This document shows positions 57,442 through 64,000 of a DNA stretch of 64,000 nucleotides, one piece after another. The translations under genes were made by a program, and so were the position numbers. This DNA is from CAVTQZ01 sp963737015. Its GTDB lineage: Bacteria; Actinomycetota; Acidimicrobiia; Acidimicrobiales; UBA8190. The DNA is taken from assembly GCA_963737015.1 (NCBI GenBank), contig CAVTQZ010000001.1:992001-1056000 (forward strand). The letters are read 5' to 3'. Within the stretch, counting starts at the first letter, position 1. Every line of letters starts with the position of its first letter. The notes under the pieces were generated by a model. It did not search any database and was not told where the DNA came from. It saw only the letters and a list, made by a program, of their open reading frames with translations.

Positions 57442-58544
57442 GCTACGAGGGCCCGCTCCTGTCGGTCCAGGAGCTCGGGACGACATTCGTCACGGCACGC
57501 GGGCGCGTTCGGGCGGTAGACGGAGTGTCCTTCGATTTGGAGCAGTCGAGAACCCTCGGACTGGTCGGAGAGTCCGGTTCGGGCAAGACGGTCCTCGTGC
57601 GTTCGATCATGGGTCTTCTGCCCACCGCATCGGTCGAACGCTCGGGAAAGGTGCTCTTGGAAGGCCGGGACCTCGCCGGCCTCTCCAAGCGGGAGCTTCG
57701 TGACACATGGGGAACGCGGCATGGCGCTCGTGTTCCAGGACCCCATGACCGCGCTGAATCCGGTGGTACGGATCGGTCGACAGCTCACGGAATCCCTCCG
57801 CATCCGCGCGGGACTGGACCGCAGGGGGCGCGCGAGACGGCGATCACCCTTCTCAAGTCGGTGGGGATCCCCGATCCCGAGAGGAGGTTGCGCGCCTATC
57901 CCCATGAGCTTTCGGGTGGCATGAGGCAGCGGGTCATGATCGCGATCTCCATCGCCTGCAGCCCGAGGCTGCTGCTCGCCGACGAGCCCACGACGGGGCT
58001 CGACGTGACCGTCCAGGCCCAGATACTCGAGCTTCTTCGCTCACTGCAACAGGAACGGTCGATGTCGATGATCCTCGTGACGCACGACCTGGCCGTCGTG
58101 GCCGGCAGCGCAGACGAGATAGCGGTGATGTACGCGGGGCGGATCGTCGAGCACGCGCCCACGGAGGTCCTTCTGGCGACGACGCGCATGCCGTACACGG
58201 AGGCCTTGCTCAGGTCGGTGCCGAAGCTGTCGCAACCGAGCCACACCAGGCTTCGGGCGATACCGGGGCGGCCACCTGATCTCGCCCGGCTGTCCCCGGG
58301 ATGTGCGTTCGCGCCGCGATGTGCATATGCCTCCGAACGCTGCTGGCGCGAGGCTCCTCCACTTCGAAACGCGGGCACCGGTCATAGATTCGCCTGTTGG
58401 AACCCGGTCGGCTCACCCGAAGGCGCCGCCTCTCTCGCGGCGAACGTAGAAGCCGGCCTCCCTTCGGCGAAGGCGCACGAGGGGTTCACGGATCACCTCC
58501 TGCTCACCGAGGAACAAGAAACTGCGAGCGGGAGCATCACGTGA
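57438..58544 (+). pseudogene. dppD: ABC importer ATPase, DppD type, two compensating frameshifts
   Basis: The TTG at 57438 overlaps the dppC stop. Walker A is LVGESGSGKTVLVRSIMG near residue 41. From about 57716 to 57825 the coding sense moves to another frame, which holds the Q-loop region MALVFQDPMTALNPVVRIGR, and then returns. The original frame resumes with ETAITLLKSVGIPDPERRLR, then LSGGMRQRVMIAISIACSPR (signature), LLADEPTTGLDVTVQAQILE (Walker B) and the C-terminal oligopeptide-transporter domain. Two opposite one-base shifts about 110 bases apart, by G4 and G5 runs, look like sequencing errors. About 368 residues. Confidence 0.93.
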
Positions 58545-59563
58545 TGGCCGGAAGCGGCAAAGCGCACCTGGTCGACGGCGAAACGCTCCTACGAGCCGAA
58601 AGCCTCGTCGTCGAGTTCGTGAGCGGCCGCGAGCGCGTCCACGCTGTGTCCGACGTCAGCTTGGACATCGCTCGAGGAGAGACGCTCGGTCTCGTGGGGG
58701 AATCCGGCTGCGGAAAGTCGACCACGGGCCGTGCGGTGGCGCTGCTCCAAACCCTGACGTCCGGGAGGGTGATCCTCGACGGCAAGGACATGTCCGGCGC
58801 CTCGGAAAGGGATCTACGACAGGCCCGCAAGACCGTGCAGATGGTCTTCCAGGACCCGATCTCCGCGCTGAATCCCCGCCGGCGGGTTCTTGCCTCCGTG
58901 ATGGAACCCCTTGCGATATGGGGCATTGGCAGCCGCAGCGAAAGGCGCGACAGGGCGGCCGAAGCGCTGGACTCGGTTGGAATAGACGCCGGGGATACGG
59001 GCGCTCGCAGGCCGACCGAGCTCTCCGGCGGTCAGTGCCAGCGGGTGAGCATCGCCCGCGCCCTGATACTGGAGCCCAAGGTGCTCATTTGCGACGAGCC
59101 TGTCTCTTCGCTCGACGTCTCGGTCCAGGCTCAGATCCTGAACCTCCTCCACGACATAAAGGACGACCGCGAGCTCACGATGCTCTTCATCGCGCACGAC
59201 CTCGCAGTGGTGAAGAACGTGAGCGACCGCGTGGCGGTCATGTACCTCGGCAAGCTCTGCGAGATCGCGTCACCCGAGACTCTCTACGCCGGTCCCGCCC
59301 ACCCGTACAGCGCGGCCCTGCTCGAGTCCGTCCCGGAGGTGGAAGCGACAAGCGCAAAGCACCGCGCGCCGATCGCCGGTGATCTCCCCTCGCCGGTACA
59401 TCCACCTTCGGGATGCAGGTTCAGGACGCGATGCCCACGAGCCGAGGAGCGCTGTGCCCTCGAAGAGCCTCAGTTGCGCGAGGTGTCCCCCGCTCAGTTC
59501 GTGGCGTGCCACTTCCCGCTCGTCGGGTCTGTGGCGCCCGACACGTCTGTGGCCCGGGCCTAA
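58544..59563 (+). CDS. dppF: ABC importer ATPase, DppF type
   Basis: A 339-residue ATPase. Walker A is LGLVGESGCGKSTTGRAVAL near residues 47-66. Q-loop VQMVFQDPISALNPRRRVLA, signature ELSGGQCQRVSIARALILEP and Walker B VLICDEPVSSLDVSVQAQIL follow; the C-terminal Cys-containing transporter domain (SGCRFRTRCPRAEERCALEE) completes it. ATG at 58544, or GTG at 58541; both overlap the dppD stop. It energises the two permeases with DppD. Its stop overlaps the convergent rpsA stop. Confidence 0.95.
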   Translation: MAGSGKAHLVDGETLLRAESLVVEFVSGRERVHAVSDVSLDIARGETLGLVGESGCGKSTTGRAVALLQTLTSGRVILDGKDMSGASERDLRQARKTVQMVFQDPISALNPRRRVLASVMEPLAIWGIGSRSERRDRAAEALDSVGIDAGDTGARRPTELSGGQCQRVSIARALILEPKVLICDEPVSSLDVSVQAQILNLLHDIKDDRELTMLFIAHDLAVVKNVSDRVAVMYLGKLCEIASPETLYAGPAHPYSAALLESVPEVEATSAKHRAPIAGDLPSPVHPPSGCRFRTRCPRAEERCALEEPQLREVSPAQFVACHFPLVGSVAPDTSVARA

Positions 59564-61287
59564 GAGTCGGCCGGGCTCTCTTCTTCAGGCGATGCTGCGC
59601 CGGCGTCGGCGTCGGCGCTCTGTTCCGCCGCCGTCGCGGAGTCGGCTCCAGCCGGGGGCGGTGCGTCGGACTCGGGCGCTATGGGGGCTGCGGCCGACAC
59701 CTCGCCAGGAGGCGACGTCGTGCCCGGTGTCGCCTCGTCGGCGGTCGCCTCCTCGATCCAGGCAGCTTGTGCCTCCGTCTCGGGGGTGAAGCCGGAGGCG
59801 GCGTAGTCGAAGCTGCCGATGTAGTTGCCCTGTTCGTCGTAGGCATGCTCGCCGAACGCCTCGCGGTACTCCTCGGAGACCTCCCCACCTTCGGCGGCCT
59901 GCTTGATCGACAAGCTGATCCTCCTGCGCTGGAGGTCGACGTCGATGATCTTCACCCACAGTTCCTCGCCGGGATTTGCGACCTGCTCCGGGGCCTCCAC
60001 GTGATGACCGGCCATCTCCGAGATGTGGACCAGTCCTTCGATGCCGTCACCGACCTGTACGAACGCGCCGAACGGAACGAGCTTCGTGATGCGTCCGTAG
60101 ACCAGCTCGCCCACCTGATGGGTGTTCGCGAATTCCTGCCACGGATCCGTCTGCGTGGCCTTCAGGGAGAGGCTGATGCGTTCCTTGTCGAGGTCGACGT
60201 CCAGCACCTCCACGTCGACCTCGTCACCCACCGACACCACCGAGGACGGATGATCGACGTGCTTCCACGACAGCTCCGACACGTGGATCAGGCCGTCCAT
60301 CCCTCCGAGGTCGACGAACGCCCCGAAGTTCACTACAGAAGAGACGACACCTCGACGGCGTTCGCCGGGCTTCAGGTTCACGAGGAACTCGCCGCGCTGT
60401 TCCTTCTGAGCTTCTTCCAGCCAGGCACGTCGTGAAAGCACGACATTGTTCCTGTTTCGGTCGAGCTCGATGATCTTCGCCTCGATGCTTCGCCCGATGT
60501 ACGGCTGGAGCTCGCGCACCCTCCGCAACTCGACGAGCGACGCGGGAAGGAATCCCCTCAGTCCGATGTCCACGATGAGGCCGCCCTTCACGACCTCGAT
60601 CACGGGCCCGCGGACCACTCCGTTCGAGTCCTTGATCTTCTCGATCGTGCCCCAGGCGCGTTCGTACTGTGCACGCTTCTTGGACAGGACGAGGCGACCT
60701 TCCTTGTCCTCCTTCTGGAGCACGAGGGCCTCGACGTGCTCGCCGAGGTCCACGATTTCGTGGGGGTCGATGTCGTTGCGGATGGACAATTCCCTTACAG
60801 GGATGACGCCCTCGGACTTGAACCCGATGTCGAGGAGCACCTCGTCCTGATCGATCTTCACCACTGTTCCCTCGACGATGTCCCCGTCGTCGAAGTCGAC
60901 GATCGTCGCGTCGATGGCGTCTTCGAGCGAGCTCCCCTCGAGATCGTTCTCGACGATCGGACGGCCGACGTATGTACCGGAGTCGTCGAACGTGCCCATC
61001 GGGCCGTCCGAGAGAAGTGCGACCGCTCCGGGAACCTCCGAAGGCGCCGCCGATGAGGCGGGGGACGCCCCGGGCGACGATGTGGCCGATGTCGCAGGAG
61101 CACTCACCGGACGGTTGGCGCCGGGGCCGCGCGAGCCCGGGGCCGAAGGACGTGGGGCCCCTTGTCGCTGGGCGGTTCGCGGAGAGGAGGAGGAGCGGGG
61201 GCTCGCAGGCGAGCTGCGCTCGGCTGCGGGGTTCGGGGCGGATTCCGGATCATGCTGCGATCCGGCGCCGCCGTTCTGGTCGGGCAT
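59560..61287 (-). CDS. rpsA: 30S ribosomal protein S1
   Basis: A 575-residue ribosomal protein that helps unfold and bind mRNA. Four S1 domains are clear: GDIVEGTVVKIDQDEVLLDI near 133, then VRGPVIEVVKGGLIVDIGLR, RRRGVVSSVVNFGAFVDLGG and ELVYGRITKLVPFGAFVQVG. The tail is an acidic, Ala/Pro-rich region of about 90 residues. As annotated from 61287 it also has about 95 low-complexity Ser/Pro/Ala residues before the first domain. An internal ATG at 60999 (MGTFDDSGTYVG) would remove them and give a more usual length. Neither start has a clear ribosome binding site. Confidence 0.93.
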   Translation of the reverse strand: MPDQNGGAGSQHDPESAPNPAAERSSPASPRSSSSPRTAQRQGAPRPSAPGSRGPGANRPVSAPATSATSSPGASPASSAAPSEVPGAVALLSDGPMGTFDDSGTYVGRPIVENDLEGSSLEDAIDATIVDFDDGDIVEGTVVKIDQDEVLLDIGFKSEGVIPVRELSIRNDIDPHEIVDLGEHVEALVLQKEDKEGRLVLSKKRAQYERAWGTIEKIKDSNGVVRGPVIEVVKGGLIVDIGLRGFLPASLVELRRVRELQPYIGRSIEAKIIELDRNRNNVVLSRRAWLEEAQKEQRGEFLVNLKPGERRRGVVSSVVNFGAFVDLGGMDGLIHVSELSWKHVDHPSSVVSVGDEVDVEVLDVDLDKERISLSLKATQTDPWQEFANTHQVGELVYGRITKLVPFGAFVQVGDGIEGLVHISEMAGHHVEAPEQVANPGEELWVKIIDVDLQRRRISLSIKQAAEGGEVSEEYREAFGEHAYDEQGNYIGSFDYAASGFTPETEAQAAWIEEATADEATPGTTSPPGEVSAAAPIAPESDAPPPAGADSATAAEQSADADAGAASPEEESPADS

Positions 61288-61439
61288 GGACTTGGGGAAC
61301 TCGCTTTCAGGACTGAGGATTCACGTTCAGGACAAGGCACCCACAAGAGTCACGCGCGGGAACCGACCGCCGAACGGCGATCAGACGCAATCTACCAGAG
61401 CGCTCCCAAAATCGTCACTGATCGCCACGTTCGTGGATG

Positions 61440-64000
61440 TCATCCCTTGGCGTCGGCCCACGACGTTCCCCAACAACTGGTGACTTCGAGGGGCACGGCG
61501 AGGCCCACGGCTTCGGCGACGTCCGCCATCACCTTCGGGACCACCTGACCGACCGGCTCCTGTTCCTCTTCGGGAACCTCCACGATCACCTCGTCGTGTA
61601 CCTGGAGGACGAGGCGTGCCGCGAGGTCCTGGCTCCGAAGTGCATCGTCGAGTCGCACCAGGGCCACTTTGAAAAGGTCCGCGGCGAGCCCCTGGATACC
61701 GGCGTTCATCGCCTGGCGCTCGGCGGCCATCCGGAGGTTCCGGTTCGGCGAGTTCAGATCCGGAAGGGGCCTGCGCCTGCCGTAGAGGGTTTCGGTGTAG
61801 CCCTTGCTCCGGGCCTCGCCCACCGTGCGCTCCATGTAATCGCGCACCGACGGGAACGCGGCGAAGTACGCGTCGAGGATCTCCTGTGCTTCCGGCGTGT
61901 CGATGGAGAGCCGGCGTCCGAGGCCGTATGCCTCCATGCCGTACGCGAGACCGTAGGAGACCATCTTGGCCCTGTTGCGCTGAGTGGACGTCACCTCCTC
62001 CGGAGGCACCCCGAAGACCTGTGCCGCGGTGGCGCGGTGGATGTCGCGTCGTTCGGAGAACGCCGATACGAGGCCCGGATCCTCGGCGAGATGCGCGATC
62101 ACCCGAAGCTCGATCTGGTCGTAGTCCGCCACGAGGAGAAGATGGCCTGCGGCGGGGATGAAGGCCCGGCGCAGTTGGCGGCCCTCGTCACTTCGGACGG
62201 GGATGTTGTGGAGGTTCGGTCTGTCGGACGAGAGCCGACCGGTGCGGGCGACCGTCTGCTGGAAGGTGGCGTGTATCCGGCCGTCGTCTGCGACCTCGGC
62301 GAGAAGGCTCTCGCCGTAGGTGGAACGCAGCTTCTCGACCTCGCGGTATCGCAACAGCACGTCGACGATCGGATGCTGACCGCGGAGGCGTTCGAGGGTC
62401 GCGGCGTCGGTCGAGAACCCCGTCTTCGTGCGCCGGCCCGGCGTGAGCCCGAGACGCTCGTAGAGGATCGTCCGCAGCTGGAGAGTGGAGTTGACGTTGA
62501 ACTCCTCCCCCGCCAGACGCTGTATCTCCGCCTCGAGTGTCGAACACTCGGTGGTGAGGGCCTTCAGGATCTTTTGCAGTTGCGACGCGTCGACCCGGAT
62601 GCCCACGACCTCCATCTGCGCGAGAACCCGCACGAGCGGCAGCTCGACCTCGTCGTGAAGGCGCTCGAGCCCCGCCGTTCGAAGGGCGTCGCGCAGGTAA
62701 CCGACGAGCACTCCCGTCGCCACGGCCTCGCGCGCGGCGCGCTCGGACTCGTCGCTCACGTCCTCGCTCTCGAGGTCGAGCTGACCCGGCGGGGCCACAC
62801 CCGGGCCGAGCGCGATGCCGAGGCGCGCATCGAGCACCTCCTCGAGCGTGTAGCGGCCCGACGACGGATCGAGCAGGTACGCGGCCACCGAGGTGTCCAT
62901 GCAGAGACCGGTGACGTCGACACCGTTCGGGATGAGGGCGCGCATGAGCTCCTTGGCTCCGTGGACGACACTGCGCGCTCCCCCCTCACCCAGGAGAGCG
63001 CCGAGGGCGTGGAGCACCGACTCGTCGGCGGCGGTCTTCTCGTCGAGCCAGAGGGCTGAAGGCCCTCTCACCTCGGCCTGTTTCTTCGCTCGAGGTCTCC
63101 CGTCCTTCTTCGAGCCGGATGCGCCGCCGTCGCCGGACGCGGCGTCGGTCCCGGAGGCTCGGGACAGCTCAGGCGCGTCGACCTCGGTGATCGCGAGGCC
63201 CGCGAGGCGTGAGCGGCCCGCGTCGCCCGTCCAGCGCGGCGCGAGCGCGATAACCGACCCCGGCTCCACGAAACTGGCGAGCAGCTTCGCTGCGTCAGCC
63301 GCGCCGGCGGGCACGACGACCTCGACGTCGTCTATCTCGATGTCGAGGGCGGGTGGAGCGGTGCTCGACCTCGGGAGGGGCTCGCCCGTGGTGTCGCCCA
63401 TGATCGGGGCGAGGCGCTGCCAGACGGACTTGAGCTCGAGCTCGGCGAAGACCCGCCTGGTCTCCTCCGGGTCCCACTTACCGATTGCGAAGTCGTCGAT
63501 CCCGACGTCGAGCGCGACGTCACGGACGAGGTAGGTGACGCGGGCGTTGGCCCGCACCTGTTCCTCGTTCTCCTTCAGGCTCTGACGGATCTTCGGGGGG
63601 AGTTCGTCGAGATTGGCGAAGATGGCGTCGAGATCGCCGTAGGTCGCGACTAGCTTCGCCGCAGTCTTGTCGCCGACACCCGGCACGCCGGGGAGGTTGT
63701 CCGAGGTGTCGCCGCGCAGGGCCGCGAAGATCGGGTACAGACGCGACGAAACCCCGTAGCGCTCCTCGATCCCGGCCTCGTCGTAGACGACCGTGTCGGA
63801 GATGCCGCGGCGCGTGTACATCACCTTGACGTGCGGGTCCTCGATGAGCTGGAACGTGTCGCGGTCACCGGTCACCACGACCACGTCGCGGCCAGCGTCA
63901 CGGGCCTGGGTGACGAGCGTCGCCAGGATGTCGTCCGCCTCGAAACCCACCTTCTCTATGCACTCCACGCCGAGCGACCCGAGGACCTGTCGGACGAGGG
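61440..64000 (-). CDS. polA: DNA polymerase I (5' end beyond the window)
   Basis: At least 850 residues of a repair and Okazaki-fragment polymerase. The 5'-nuclease shows VVVTGDRDTFQLIEDPHVKV then GVPGVGDKTAAKLVATYGD. The 3'-5' exonuclease-like domain lacks the D-x-E motif and looks inactive. The polymerase has motif A VADYDQIELRVIAHL, motif B NRAKMVSYGLAYGMEAYGLG and motif C LQVHDEVIVEVPEEE. In motif B a Tyr occupies the position of E. coli Phe762, as in mycobacterial PolA. The frame stays open to the right edge, so about 100 N-terminal residues are missing. Confidence 0.96.
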   Translation of the reverse strand, partial: LVRQVLGSLGVECIEKVGFEADDILATLVTQARDAGRDVVVVTGDRDTFQLIEDPHVKVMYTRRGISDTVVYDEAGIEERYGVSSRLYPIFAALRGDTSDNLPGVPGVGDKTAAKLVATYGDLDAIFANLDELPPKIRQSLKENEEQVRANARVTYLVRDVALDVGIDDFAIGKWDPEETRRVFAELELKSVWQRLAPIMGDTTGEPLPRSSTAPPALDIEIDDVEVVVPAGAADAAKLLASFVEPGSVIALAPRWTGDAGRSRLAGLAITEVDAPELSRASGTDAASGDGGASGSKKDGRPRAKKQAEVRGPSALWLDEKTAADESVLHALGALLGEGGARSVVHGAKELMRALIPNGVDVTGLCMDTSVAAYLLDPSSGRYTLEEVLDARLGIALGPGVAPPGQLDLESEDVSDESERAAREAVATGVLVGYLRDALRTAGLERLHDEVELPLVRVLAQMEVVGIRVDASQLQKILKALTTECSTLEAEIQRLAGEEFNVNSTLQLRTILYERLGLTPGRRTKTGFSTDAATLERLRGQHPIVDVLLRYREVEKLRSTYGESLLAEVADDGRIHATFQQTVARTGRLSSDRPNLHNIPVRSDEGRQLRRAFIPAAGHLLLVADYDQIELRVIAHLAEDPGLVSAFSERRDIHRATAAQVFGVPPEEVTSTQRNRAKMVSYGLAYGMEAYGLGRRLSIDTPEAQEILDAYFAAFPSVRDYMERTVGEARSKGYTETLYGRRRPLPDLNSPNRNLRMAAERQAMNAGIQGLAADLFKVALVRLDDALRSQDLAARLVLQVHDEVIVEVPEEEQEPVGQVVPKVMADVAEAVGLAVPLEVTSCWGTSWADAKG

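Noticed and set aside
57438..58544. dppD as a true pseudogene
   Set aside because: The two shifts cancel, leaving all motifs except the Q-loop in the original frame and the Q-loop intact in the other. Sequencing indels explain this better than decay.
1..64000. CRISPR arrays, rRNA genes, insertion-sequence transposases
   Set aside because: No regularly spaced repeats, no rRNA-like sequence and no DDE or HUH transposase motifs were seen on either strand.

Overview
This is a high-GC window on which every recognisable housekeeping gene looks actinobacterial. The supporting evidence is the gene order uvrC-rapZ-yvcK-gap-pgk-tpiA-secG, a WhiB-type regulator, an AftD-like arabinofuranosyltransferase, and a DNA polymerase I with Tyr in its O-helix. 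I infer Actinomycetota, perhaps an uncultured lineage such as Acidimicrobiia; the class is a guess.

Layout: (1) About 1.5-11.8 kb is a compact phage-like integrative element beside a tRNA-Leu(GAG) gene. Its genes run leftward: small HTH protein, two uncharacterised proteins, D5/P4-type helicase-primase, small and large terminase, WhiB, a second HTH-like protein, HK97-type major capsid protein and a small protein. A serine recombinase runs rightward into the tRNA. I see no portal, protease, tail or lysis gene, so it resembles a capsid-encoding phage satellite. Nearly every gene in it carries frameshifts. A frameshifted DUF6226-like gene lies further left. (2) 11.9-21.1 kb, leftward: uvrC, rapZ, yvcK, gap, pgk, tpiA, secG and a peptide-binding lipoprotein. 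(3) 21.3-28.8 kb: nadA, then a mixed accessory stretch with a glycosyltransferase-like remnant, NodB-type deacetylase, MmcQ-like protein, double-hotdog protein, two NTF2-fold proteins, methyltransferase and secreted beta-propeller. (4) 28.8-36.6 kb: uvrA, uvrB, a membrane protein, coaE and a methyltransferase. (5) 36.7-53.7 kb: a cell-surface polysaccharide cluster with an AftD-like enzyme, GT4, flippase, two acyltransferase-SGNH proteins, a YfhO-like membrane protein, a Glf-like flavoprotein and a PIG-V-like mannosyltransferase. (6) 53.8-59.6 kb: a complete five-gene peptide ABC importer. (7) 59.6-64 kb: rpsA and polA, the latter running off the right edge.

Genes within each leftward cluster are tightly packed, and many start codons overlap the previous stop (ATGA, GTGA, TTGA), which implies translational coupling. 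This pattern also fixes many starts.

Caution: single-base frameshifts also break ordinary genes outside the element (uvrA, the AftD-like gene, the flippase, the YfhO-like gene, and the peptide-importer ATPase with two compensating shifts). Sequencing indels are therefore likely. The element has a much higher density, plus at least one in-frame stop, so real decay there is possible but not proven.
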